Below the pieces are notes generated by a model. It had not been told where the DNA came from. It worked only from the letters and a program-made list of their open reading frames with translations, and searched no databases. From Mesodorylaimus sp. YZB2_4 (taxonomy: Eukaryota > Nematoda > Enoplea > Dorylaimida > Dorylaimidae): 64,000 nucleotides of DNA. The stretch is taken from positions 1-64,000 of the forward strand of contig JASANH010000392.1 in assembly GCA_030248295.1 (NCBI GenBank), given 5' to 3'. Positions 10,476-20,280 of the stretch are shown here, piece after piece (position 1 is the first letter of the stretch; the number at the start of each line of letters is the position of its first letter). The position numbers and the translations under genes are program-made.

Positions 10476-12340
10476 CATTTCGCCCGCAAATTGGCCGACC
10501 GCGCGCGGGTGAAATTGGCGACGTTTTACTATTTTCGGCTACCGACGGGCTGGTTTGTAGCGTTTATACTGCCAGAGGGCGCGGGTCACAGGTGACGGGC
10601 CAAGCCCGGGCTACAGTAAGCTCGAAACTTAATTTTACCCCTGTGCGGCCCTCGCCCGGCCCTCACCCGCAGTGAAGTATAAATTCGCCTTCATGTCGTC
10701 GTGACTGTTAGCAATAAAATCTATATTCATTCAGTTAACTAGTGTGGATAATAATGTGTTTTGGAATTTTGCAAGTTGGGAATATCAGGGTAAGTTTTAT
10801 GAATATTCTGAAAGAAATGGGCGTGTGGTATATTTAGGATTGTATTATTAGTACCCATTTTATGGACCTTCTTTAGTGGGGTCGGACCGAAGGCCTCTGA
10901 GAAACTGGGAGATGGGAGAAATAAAAGAACGCGCTTTTACAACCAATGAGCAGCCGCAGCAGATCCTCGGGAACGTGATCGCGTGGGTCCATGGCGACGT
11001 TGCAGCGCTGCTTCCAAAAAACCTGCTCTGAAGAAGATGATCCAAAGCGCCAGGCACGATGCTGGTGCTCCTCCGCTCCCGCAGACTGTCGAAGAACTGA
11101 TTATCCCTGAGGAATACCAGCAAATTCGCATCGAAGGGGCCATGCAACAGTTTCTAATGTACGAATCCGGAAATGAGCTTCTTCCTGGACGCATGCTGAT
11201 TTTCTCAACTAGAAGCAACTCGCAACTTCTCGCTTAAAGCCGTGAATGGTTCGCAGATGGAACGTTCAACACAGTACCGCGGCTTTTCCAACAAATGTAT
11301 TCCATTCACGTGGTCAAGCACGGCGCAGTGATTCCAGTCGCCTACGCCTTTCTTCTAAACAAGACGAGGGCCACATATGTCAAGTTTCTTCAAGAGCTGG
11401 AGCGCATGCAGCCCGGGGGGCTTCAACCTGCTCAGCTGATGACAGATTTCGAAATCGCAGCCATTCAAGCCTTCCAGTCGGAGTTTCAAGATATTAGCTG
11501 CACGCAATGCTTCTTTCATCTCTCTCAGGCAATTTGGAAAAAAGTCAAGAATGAAGGATTAAAGATGCGATACGAAAATGACCACGAGTTCGCACGATGG
11601 ATTCGCATGATCGCTGCATTGGCCTTTGTTCCGCCGGTCAACGTCATCGATGCTTTCGAGGAGCTAGTTGAGCACGCCGACTTCCCACCAAAAGCTTTGC
11701 CCATCGCCAACTACTTCGAAGATACTTACATTGGTCGAAGGCAACGTCGTCGGCGGCAAGAGCCAATGTTCAGCATCGAACTCTGGAACGTGGATCAACG
11801 CACAGTGGACGGCCAACATCGCACCAACAACGACGTCGAAGGATGGCATCGTGGCTTCCAAGATACCGTCGGCTCACTCTTCCCAAATATCTTCCATTCT
11901 ATTAATAGCCTGAGGAAGCAGCAAAGAATCCACAACTCGAGATCGCCCAGCTGATCGCGAGAAACCAAGGAAATCCAAGAGATAAGAAGTACGCTCAGAT
12001 TTCGCTACGGCTGCAAGCAATTGCAGTGTCTTTCGAAGATCGTTACATAATCGATTATTTGCGTGGAATCGCATATAATTACGAATTCTAACTTCTTTGA
12101 CACTACTGATTTACTGTACACTGTGCACCTTCACTGCGCCTGCCGTACTGATTTTTGATGTCTGTTTGCATGCTACTGTTTTCTGTTGACAACATAACAT
12201 TTTTTAATTTTTAAGCGTTGTCTGGAAACAAGTTAAAAGACAAAGACTGAAAACAAAATCATGAAAGGTTGGGGGCGAAATGGCTGGGGGCGAAACGGCC
12301 GGGGGCGAAACGGCGGGGGCGAAACGGCGGGGGCGAAATG
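10476..12340. mobile_element. MULE-family DNA transposon (copy 1)
   Basis: The element is bounded by inverted ends that both start CATTTCGCCC. The right end is an array of five near-identical units of the type GGGGGCGAAACGGC (12271-12340). The left end has one clear unit followed by degenerate GC-rich sequence. It encloses a FLYWCH-MULE-type transposase relic. The flanking 9-mers ACTTATTGC and TCCTAATGC agree at 6 of 9 positions, consistent with an eroded 9-bp target duplication. The right end is inserted inside a retrotransposon gag gene. Boundaries are inferred from the repeats. Confidence 0.6.
10983..12091 (+). pseudogene. MULE transposase relic (copy 1)
   Basis: The plus strand encodes the same protein type as the copy at 30,990: an I-P-E-E-Y-Q-Q motif, L-I-F-S-T-x-x-N, then W-F-A-D-G-T-F (first catalytic aspartate), L-M-T-D-F-E (second aspartate), C-F-F-H-L-S-Q and N-N-D-V-E-G-W-H (candidate glutamate). 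One in-frame TAA at 11,235-11,237 interrupts the frame just before W-F-A-D-G. A frameshift near 11,935 separates the body from its C-terminal tail, which continues to a stop at 12,089 and ends in a Y-N-Y-E-F motif. The N-terminal FLYWCH finger seen in copy 2 is not recognisable. All three catalytic positions survive, so this is a fairly recent inactivation. Confidence 0.75.
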
Positions 12341-12782
12341 TCCTAATGCCATGAATTCCAACTCGCGGAGAGCGAGACCCCGCTCTTCAGGGTAGCGCGC
12401 TCGCATTTGGGCTTCAATGTGAGCCCATCGGCCTTGGTCTCGCATGGTGGATGCTATTTCATCATAGGCGGTACGGCCAGGTCCGGTTAGGTGGGGTAGC
12501 ATATTATCGACGCACCCTAGTTCGTCGAGGCGCATGCGCATGGCGAAATTTCGATATTCATCGAGCCAATCGGATAAACTTTCAGACATGCTACCTGAAA
12601 ATGGCGGTGGCGGTGGCCATGGCTGAGAATTCTGCGAAGGGACCGTGATTTGCAGCTGTGGCGGCTCGGGCTGCTGCTGTGACTACCCCCTGTATGGCTT
12701 CGGCTAGGTCTAATTGCGGGCCAGGGGCTGCAGGTGCATTAGGATTATTTTGCTGGACAACTCCATTTTCTTGGTCGGCCAT
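12341..12782 (-). pseudogene. Retrotransposon gag fragment, cut by MULE copy 1
   Basis: The minus strand shows a proline run P-P-P-P-F-S-G, then L-S-D-W-L-D-E-Y, L-P-H-L-T-G-P and W-A-H-I-E-A-Q-M, the pattern of the LTR-retrotransposon gag/capsid fold. The N-terminal 60 residues, alanine-rich and preceded by a methionine at 12,782, lie in another frame, so there is a frameshift near 12,620. The reading frame ends where the MULE begins. Its last residues (repeated P-F-R-P-x) are translated from the transposon's end array rather than from gag. No pol domains are attached. Confidence 0.65.
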
Positions 12783-12894
12783 GGCTATAGGGTTTAGCCC
12801 TAACTGAAGATTTTCTGGGGGCAGCTCGTTGAGTGGGTTTTCCGGTTGGATATTTTGCTGCTCAGGTCTTATTGGAACTGGGTCTACTGGGTTG

Positions 12895-13075
12895 GCAAGT
12901 GATGCCCGCGGATGTTAAAATGGCTATAATTCGCGGGTTTTCTAAAATTTCCGAACAAGACTTGACCGTCGTACAGTACGAAGTCTGGAATTTTTATTTT
13001 AAAAAAATTTTTAAAAAATTTGTATTTCCAAAAATTTTGAGATCTCGCTGCTCTTTTTCGTCTTTTTGCTGAACA
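12895..13075 (+). repeat. Dispersed repeat R1, copy 1
   Basis: The segment shares order and wording with 53,975-54,115: CGCGGATGTTAAA-like start, AT-rich middle, GTCGTAC, AAGTCTGG, then CTCGC followed by TTTTTCGTCTTTTTGCT. It encodes nothing recognisable and is probably a non-autonomous element fragment. Confidence 0.5.
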
Positions 13076-14175
13076 GAAGAAGACTTAAGAAGACTTAAGC
13101 GAACAGATTCAGGAATAAGAAGTCTGCATGGAGCGGGTTTTTCGAGATGCGTTATCACGTCTCAGCACCCGCAAGCATGGTTATTCCATCAAATTGGCAG
13201 GCTCACATCGTAGAAAACTGGTTGGCCGACTGGCTGTCGCGGCACCAGTCTCGCCCTCTGGCAAATCAGATAGCCGCTTCTGAAGCGTTGGTGTTTGCTT
13301 GGTTTTAGAGCAACCGCAAAAACTTATGCGTCGATGAGATCAGCTTCAGAAAAGTCCCCTGAAGTTAAAAATTCATCCTGAATAGCCACTTTTGTGTAAT
13401 GCACTCAAATTTCCCGCTTGCCTGCATGAGCATCACTTGTCCAGGACCCAGAAGGCAAGACCAACAATTTCCCCGGATATGAAATTTTGATCTCCTGGTT
13501 GCATTCGGCTTCGCAGTTTAATATTTTGCAAAGTTTTCTTAGCAACCCTCCGATATAGCAATACCCCCACGTCGATGAACTTGTTAAGATTGGCGTGCCG
13601 ATTGCTACGTCTTAGATAAAAGGCGAGCCGATCGGAAACCAAATACGCATTTCAAACGTTAAGTTCTTGATTGATATTCGAAAAACGATGGCCGGGCAGA
13701 ATTTCACAGTGACCATGCGCCCGAATAGTGATATTTTACGCTTCATAAAGAGGGAATAACAAAGGAGCCAATGTACTTCACTAGAAGCTGCGTATGTACT
13801 TTACTAGAAGCAGTACATTTAGGGATGGAGCGGAGTTTTTTTGACGTAGAGCTTGCATATTTGTTGCACATTTCTTCATGCTTGTCGCATTGTTACTCTA
13901 GTCACTTTTTCTTGCTATCAGATAAGATTTGGGATGGTTAAGGGGAGAAAAAGATGAGGACTCTTTTGTTGAACTTTGCGTTCAAGGATGACATTCAAAA
14001 ATTGGGTGCGAATTACAAATTTTTCAATTATTTTTTGTCTCCCGATACTACTCCAGGCCTGATACGTGTTTTGTTGGCGAAGGATACATAGAATGAGGGT
14101 GATAATTCTCGTGAATCATGTTGGGTGACCTGGGCACTATAAATTATACTACAAACTAGAAGACTCCAGTTGGAG
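13076..14175. other. No identifiable gene
   Basis: Open frames are short and featureless. I looked here for upstream cyclophilin exons matching the fragment at 14,176 and found none. Confidence 0.4.
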
Positions 14176-14334
14176 ACCATGACACTGGCTTCTAGGTTGG
14201 ACGGGAAGCACATCGTGTTTAGGCACGTGGCCGAGGGAATGGACGTCAAGCACGTGGAAAAGATGGAGCAGCAAGGAAGTCAATTGGGAGCGCCAAAAGC
14301 CGAAGTGAAAATCACCGACTGCGGTCAGTTGTGA
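14176..14334 (+). pseudogene. Cyclophilin (peptidyl-prolyl isomerase) C-terminal fragment
   Basis: The plus strand reads L-D-G-K-H-I-V-F, then V-A-E-G-M-D-V, a charged helix, G-S-Q-L-G-A-P-K and a D-C-G-Q-L ending before a TGA at 14,332. This is the conserved C-terminal third of the cyclophilin fold. The tryptophan normally before L-D-G-K-H is replaced by arginine, and the glycine after V-F is missing. No upstream exons with the F-F-I or P-N-T-N-G-S-Q-F motifs were found nearby. It is either the last exon of a gene with distant exons or, more likely, a fragment. Confidence 0.7.
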
Positions 14335-14990
14335 GAAGTCGAATCGGAGATGTGATCGCTGGGTACTGGATGAAAAGGAGAACTAGGTCGCATACATTTT
14401 GCTTATGCTTGATTAGAAGGTACCTTAAAATAGTGTAAGAACGAACGATCTTTGATTCGTGACACTTTCTCCATGGAAGACCTAGTAGATAGTGCTTGCT
14501 AACTTGAAGTTGCCACGATTTTGATTACATCTTGCCCTTATTAGAGCGCGACAGACGACGCAGTCCGCGGTCCGGAGATCCATCTTTCACCAATTTTATC
14601 GGGCTCTAGTTTAGATAGTGTAAATAGCGTATTCTGCTTAGGTGCGCATACTGTAGTTCGGCCCTAGTTTAGCTGCAAAACAAGGTTTGGTCGAACATGG
14701 TCCTCCGAGCTAAGAATGTGTGCCAAGTAGTCAGATATGGAACGAATCCTACTTTGAGCCCAGCAAAGTATCCTTGGGGCCCATGGGTGGTTCAAGAGCG
14801 TCGAACCATACCCGTTCAAAGTCTCATATCGCACGGCATTTTGTGACATTTTCCGTGTCCATTACGGTGGAGGCGAAACGTTTAATAAGATCGCACGTAA
14901 AAACCCCAGTCGTCCGTGTGCGAACAAGGACTACTGTATCAGTCTGATGGCTCACGGCAGCAACGATCCTTCGCAGTCTACACGAGCCTC
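14335..14990. other. No identifiable gene
   Basis: The stretch has no recognised domain or RNA. The minus-strand open frame at 14,824-15,252 is partly translated from the inverted repeat arm and is not a convincing gene. Confidence 0.4.
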
Positions 14991-15890
14991 GTGCACAGTG
15001 CAACCCTAGTCCTGTGATGGGGGTTTCCTTCCTCGTTCGGTGCAGACCGCCCGGCTGCACGTGCCTCCTGCACAGGAGCTCTTCCATAGGCCTGACTAAG
15101 CAGAGCGAGTCCAGATCAAACTGGTTATGTTCCTCGCCCAGATCGGTCCCTCTGACCGGCCCGCCTGACTGCTCGTCAGTCATCATCCACTCGTCGATCG
15201 GTGCGGTTGGGTCTATTCCCCCAGCTGCCCTTCCCTCATAAGTGCTCTTCACTTGGTTGGTTGTACCAGCGTGGAGGTGTCCGCCTGTCGGCCTAATAAA
15301 GAGGTATCTATATTAGCGTCCGTTTCAGTAGGGACCGCGCAGGGTAGATTCGAACCTTAGTACGCGTGTAGGTCTCCCATCTCTATACCTTGGGAGGGTA
15401 CCACAACAGTGTATTAGCCAAACAGACACCCTTAATTCTGGGAGCAGCTGCACTTGTCGGCGATCCCAGTTGTGGTACCCTCCCCGGTTATGGATCGGAA
15501 TACCTACACGCGTACTAAGGTTCGAATCTACCCTGCGCGGTCCCTACTGAAACGGACACTAATATAGATAACCCTTTATTAGGCCGACAGGCGGACACCT
15601 CTACGCTGGTACAACCAACCAAGTGAAGAGCACTTATGGGGGAAGGGCAGCTGGGGGAATAGACCCAACCGCACCGATCGACGAGTGGATGATGACTGAC
15701 GAGCAGTCAGGCGGGCCGGTCAGAAGGACCAATCTGGGCGAGGAACATAACCAGTTAGATCCGGTTTGATCTGGACTCTCTTTGCTCAGTCAGGCCTATG
15801 GAAGAGCACCTGTGCAAGGGCACGTGCAGCCGGGCGGTCTGCACCGAACGGGGAAGGAAACCCCCATCACAGGACTAGGGTTGCACAGTG
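14991..15890. repeat. Long inverted repeat (hairpin) of about 420-bp arms
   Basis: The left arm (14,991-15,407) is the reverse complement of the right arm (15,469-15,890) over almost its whole length, with scattered mismatches and small indels. The spacer is 61 bp. Both arms carry the words GTACCACAAC, GGTTCGAATC, CCGCCTGTCGGCCTAATAA and CATCACAGGACTAGGG. The GGTTCGAATC word matches a pol III B box, so the repeat unit may be a tRNA-derived SINE or a foldback transposon. A partial relative occurs at 21,190-21,310. Confidence 0.85.
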
Positions 15891-16888
15891 CCGAATGAAG
15901 AACCTGGCCAGATGCTCGCTAACTGAACCGGACACTCGGCCTCGAACTTACTCTCCTGTGTAGCCCTGACTCATGAGAGGCAGACCTTGAAAATAGCACT
16001 GATAGGTGTGCAGATGAGATGTCCGCGGCGATTACATTGCTACTAGGGTATTTATTCTTAGAAAATCAAGTCAGAAGTGAGCCTCCTTAGAAGCCAGCGG
16101 ACACAGAAAACAGGTAACGACGTGAGCTCGCTCTCAAGGACGTATTGGGCAGGCATGTGAGAGGCATGGTGGGCTGATCGAAAATAAAAATTATGGCACG
16201 ATTTCACAAAAATGAAAAATCAAGAATCCCATAGACCAGCATCGACCGAACCAATTTCTGAGGTCTTGACTTTTCATTTCTTTGTAAAAAGCAACTGTAC
16301 AATGTGAATCCACTAATGGACCGCCTGATGCAGAATCGAATGGTCTATGTGCTTGTGCTAGTTAGTGTAAGTTTTTACGACGCGACTGCTTCAGAAGAAA
16401 ACTAGCCATTTCTGTGAGGCTCATTCTTCATGTCGAACCCGATTTTTTCAAAATATTTAGAAGTCAATCCTTTAAAAACCACTTTTTAAATTGAAATTTT
16501 GAAGATAAGAAAGGGAGAACTAGATAATTAAGAAAAAGGAGCGCTAAATTCATAGCTGAAACGAAATCTCGAACAATATGACCAACGATTTTCACCAACA
16601 AAACAGGAAATTAAAAATTTTTTGTTCGGTTCGGTAAAAATGGCCAGTTCGGTGGTGTGGTAGATGCTGGCCAATAGACAGTAGAGTGAGAGGACTGAAA
16701 CCTTGGGCAGCCATTCTAGGCTCCTAGTCACTTATCATCCTTAAGTAACTATGCGCATTTAGTTCGTCTGTTAACATATTGATCAGCTCAGGGCAATAGC
16801 AGACATAATCGGATACGGACCCTCTTTTATATTTTGTTTCGCCCTGATACACATACTGTGAGTTCAGGCAAGTCGATTCCTCCAGGCC
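15891..16888. other. No identifiable gene
   Basis: Nothing recognisable. The 67-codon minus frame at 16,528-16,731 has no domain. Confidence 0.4.
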
Positions 16889-17031
16889 AACTATAACGGG
16901 TCGGACTAAAAGCCGCTCCCGCTCATGAAAACTAAACCCCGCTCCCGCTCCTCGAGCTAAACACCGCTCCCTATACTCACGTGCTAAATAGGCCCGCTCC
17001 TAGACGGCTTTTAGACTGACCCAACTATAAC
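16889..17031. mobile_element. 125-bp MITE with perfect 9-bp target duplication
   Basis: The element (16,898-17,022) has terminal inverted repeats GGGTC(G/A)G(A/T)CTAAAAGCCG and is flanked on both sides by AACTATAAC. A 9-bp duplication fits Mutator-type transposition. The interior is mostly repeated CCGCTCC and GCTAAA words. It is too short to encode a transposase, so it must be mobilised in trans. Confidence 0.85.
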
Positions 17032-17097
17032 AAGCATAAAATGGCAGGCAGCACATAAACCAAAGGCAGTCGTATTCAAATCAAGCTCGCCATTCTT

Positions 17098-18760
17098 TTA
17101 TTTCTCTTCCGCCGCAACGCTTACCAAAATTTGACGTCCCAATGCAGCTTCCAAGGGCGGCGGCATGGCATTGCCGATCTGAAACGAAATTAGCGAATCG
17201 ACCCGTCAAATAGTCCATGCATGGCTCATACCACCCAATTAATCAGGTTATGGTTACTTGGCAGTGCTTATCCACAATGTTTCAGTAAAATATATAATCG
17301 TCACGAAACCCCTGGGCTCTGGTATTTTCTCGAACACTGATCAGACGATTCTCACGTCATTCGGGTGAATCACTCGGCCCTGAAATAAGAGTGGACTGGA
17401 TCGATACCGCTATCGTCTTGTCTTATAGCGAACAACAGAACCTAGTCTAAAAATGCCAGCTTAAAATGATTAGCCAGCTCGAGACACACTAACAAACCAG
17501 GATTCTAAATGGCCAGGTCAATCCCAAATTCTAGCAATATCAGCTCCAACACAAAAACAGCGTGCACCAACCTGAGTTCCGATTGGTTCGATGGACGCCA
17601 CCACCGTCGGAAAATGAAAGTAAATATCCAATCGTCTGTAAAGACCACTGCAGTTGTGTCTAAATGCAAAGCGATGATACAGACACTTGTCGACTTTCCT
17701 CAAATCCCCCTCAAACATGGTTACAGGAGTAACGATGGAACTTTCTTATCCGCCGTATAAGGCAAGCACCAAGAAATCAAAGTTTTTTTTCCTGCGGCTC
17801 GCATCAATAACATTGCGGCAAAACCTGCCTGAATGCTATTCGCCCGGGCACATAGCCCTTGCCCATTCATGAGTCAAGTAGTATCGGCAAGAGGGGGTAC
17901 CTACTAGTTCGGCCAGCCAGCACATTAAACCATTCCTATTAACCCCCCCCCCCCCCCCCACCTCAGGTCTGTAATAGCCTAAGCGGGGCTATACGAAACA
18001 CACAGGGTATATATCTTTATTCATACACAACCGCACGGGACACGTACACACATCAGACTGACTGGCGAAACCTCGCTCAGCCCAAAGGCACAGGAAACAG
18101 ACACGGGACGGCGGGCTGCCCGCTCGCGAACAAAGGAGCGGGCAGGAAGTGAGTCAGACAACACAGACAGCTAGGCCGTCGTGGGACGCCAGTTCAAAAA
18201 CACATAGGGGAGCAGACCTGGATCGACTGAACAGGAAGACTAGCCATCCATGATGACTGCAGGTCATAACTCGAATAGCCACACCCTTACAGGTCCAGCA
18301 GGAAGAAAGAAAAGGAAGCAAGCAAAAGCGATCAAAGTGAACGGGCAGAACCAAGACCTGACCTGACTGACCAAGCCCTGGCTCCAAGCCCAGGCCAATT
18401 GTCTAGCCAGCGTACAGTACTGCATGTTAACAGTCATACAACTCACTCGCTCACTCGACTAGACCCATACCTAACCTGCCTCACACGCAATCAGATCAGG
18501 CTTAGGCGATCTGATCCTATCTCTTCCCCCTCTATCCTCCCCCCCCCCCTCAACCCCCCTCTAACCAAGCCGACTTCGCCCATACTTGGAGTCAACTAAC
18601 ACTTACCGCCGCCTCCGCTGAACAGATCCATCATTCTCAGTCGCTTCTTCACCGTTGGATACGCAGTTAGCTTCAAAATATCATCCGTTCTTTTCTGAGC
18701 AGCTTCTTTGTCGTCGCTGCGAGGGACGTTCTTGAACGTCTCAGTCTCGTCATCATACAT
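17098..18760 (-). pseudogene. DNMT1-type cytosine methyltransferase, degraded catalytic exons
   Basis: Four exon-like blocks lie in order on the minus strand. Block 18,607-18,760 ends D-L-F-S-G-G-G-G (motif I, the S-adenosylmethionine loop) directly before a GTAAGT donor. Block 17,572-17,718 contains G-L-Y-R-R-L-D and F-P-T-V-V-A-S-I-E-P, ending CAG/GT. Block 17,258-17,379 follows a TATTTCAG acceptor and starts G-R-V-I-H-P (motif IX region). Block 17,098-17,178 follows a TTTCAG acceptor and reads I-G-N-A-M-P-P-P-L (motif X), then a stop. The third block has a 2-base shift after R-I-V and a TGA where a glycine is expected. Blocks for motif IV (PCQ) and motifs VI and VIII should lie between 17.72 and 18.6 kb but I cannot find them. 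Inactive copy likely. Confidence 0.75.
17941..17959. repeat. Poly-C tract
   Basis: A run of about 17 cytosines, with a shorter C-rich run near 18,540-18,560. It marks unusual low-complexity sequence between DNMT1-like exons. Confidence 0.9.
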
Positions 18761-19029
18761 CTGCGCGGAAAAATCTTGCTGACCCTTCACTTTATAATAA
18801 ATGCACAGATTCAAAGTTGCATCGGCTTAGCCGTATACTGGCGTGTTAAGGAAACAGGACTCAACAAGGCGCAGAAAAAGATATCCCCCCCCACTTTTTC
18901 CAAGTTTTCCAGACAAAAATTTGATTTGCCCCTGAATATTTTTCACCCTGTTCCACGACTACTCAATCAACTTTAACTGATTCACTGACCTCCTGCATAA
19001 TCAACAGGTACATAGAAAAGGCGGGTGAC

Positions 19030-19225
19030 TCGAAATTTCATTATGTTCATGTTTTGCAACATCACCAAACGCTTATGCGCACTCGAGGGCGAAGAGCACA
19101 TTCTACGCAACATTCTGATTTACCAGCCCGCGAGTCGAACACTCACCCGTAACTGCGCACCTGGCGTGAGAGACAGACGCCTAACCCACAAGGCCACAGG
19201 CCGGTACACCAAATCTCAAAATGCA
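19030..19225 (-). repeat. tRNA-headed SINE, copy 1
   Basis: On the minus strand a tRNA-like head shows an A-box-like TGGCCTTGTGGGTTAGGCG, an anticodon-arm-like GTCTCTCACGCC and a B-box-like GTTCGACTCG. A tail follows containing TTGGTGATGTTGC, the complement of the word shared with the second copy at 54,225. The shared plus-strand wording is CCAAACGCTTATGCGCACTCGA here and a near match there. The head looks related to a tRNA-Glu or a type II tRNA but the cloverleaf is imperfect, so a SINE is likelier than a functional tRNA gene. Confidence 0.6.
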
Positions 19226-19437
19226 AACTGTGCACGGTGCATGCTCCGCAGTTTAAGTCTCAAAAATTTTGATAAGCTGAACGAAATTTGGGAGCTGAAC
19301 CACATCCTTGGGCACCTGCGAGGAAACAGCCGATAATTGGGCCAACTGACCTTAGAGAGATACTTACCGCAGCGTCGGGCAAGTCAGAAGCAGATCATGG
19401 AGACCAGACGCTGAGGCTCTCCTCTCTTCGCGAACCA

Positions 19438-19862
19438 TCAAATGAGTCGAAGTTGGATTACCGAGACTCGCCAATAGCTGGGCAGCGGGTTGATCGACTC
19501 GACAACCACACAAAAGGGCCCTGCTTGGAACGGCCCAGCTGTCTCGGAAGGAAAGAAGATGTCGGCCTTAGGAGTGCCCCGTTTCTTTAACGATGTCAGG
19601 CACACAATCAATGTGATCGACTCTTGCCACACCATCCGCAGCAGTCGACGATTGGCAGCCTGCGCAGGTGCCTGCAATGCACGGTGTAGTCAGATCTTAG
19701 AGCCGGCTGCTGAGCCCATCCTCTTACCTTCGAGATGATGTGGGCGTTGGGCCGGTTGCAGCCATCGACGTAGTTAGCGTGCACTATGTACATCTGAGGG
19801 GTACCGTCCCTGAGGATGACCCAGGCGCCGTCGAGCAGCGAGATGTTGTTGTATCAGTTTAG
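19438..19862 (-). pseudogene. Protein tyrosine phosphatase N-terminal domain fragment
   Basis: Two exon-like blocks on the minus strand. Block 19,728-19,862 reads Y-N-N-I-S-L-L-D, then Y-I-V-H-A-N-Y-V-D-G and P-N-A-H-I-I-S-K, ending at a GTAAGA donor. These match the phosphatase 'NRYxxI...D', 'YIxANY' and substrate-loop elements. Block 19,438-19,671 follows a TTGCAG acceptor and reads R-M-V-W-Q-E, I-V-C-L-T-S-L and I-F-F-P-S, matching the 'WRMVW', 'IVMLT' and 'YWP' elements. The WPD loop and HCxxGxGRT catalytic motif should follow to the left but a SINE lies there and I do not find them. A stop precedes Y-N-N-I upstream. The fragment cannot be catalytic as it stands. Confidence 0.75.
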
Positions 19863-20256
19863 CGTCGGATTTTGCTTGGACGCCAGCCAGTGGCCCCCCT
19901 GATCGAGTTTTAGTCGCCAATGATGCCTTGGAGCTCTTTCCTCTGGATGCGCTTGCACCACCCAACCATCGTGTCACGCGCACGGAGAATCGATGGCGAT
20001 GTCCACCTTACGGTAAGGTTCACTTGCTAATCTGAGGCCGTATTCTCGAAGCGTTTTCCAGCGAGATCTTCCGCTAACCTAGCACTTTTCCATTGAGGTG
20101 ACTGGGATAGCTATTCTCGAATGTATTGCTGTCACTGTTTTCCTGTCACCGAGTCTAATTTTACAGTCACTGAGCAAAGTTGGTTCGAAATCGTACTCTC
20201 AAAAAAATGTTCGTGGGAAAAGTTCGTCGAGATAACGGGGGTGACTGGGAAAAAAA

Positions 20257-20280
20257 TCGAGGCGGTCAAGACCGCCTCGA
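20257..20280. repeat. Perfect 24-bp palindrome
   Basis: Two 11-base arms, TCGAGGCGGTC and its exact complement, flank AA. It could extrude as a hairpin. It sits inside a low-complexity segment rich in GTCACTG and TTTTCC words. Confidence 0.9.

Noticed and set aside
14824-15252. 142-codon minus-strand ORF
   Set aside because: Most of it is translation of one arm of the long inverted repeat, and the other arm carries a broken version. No domain or splice context supports a gene.
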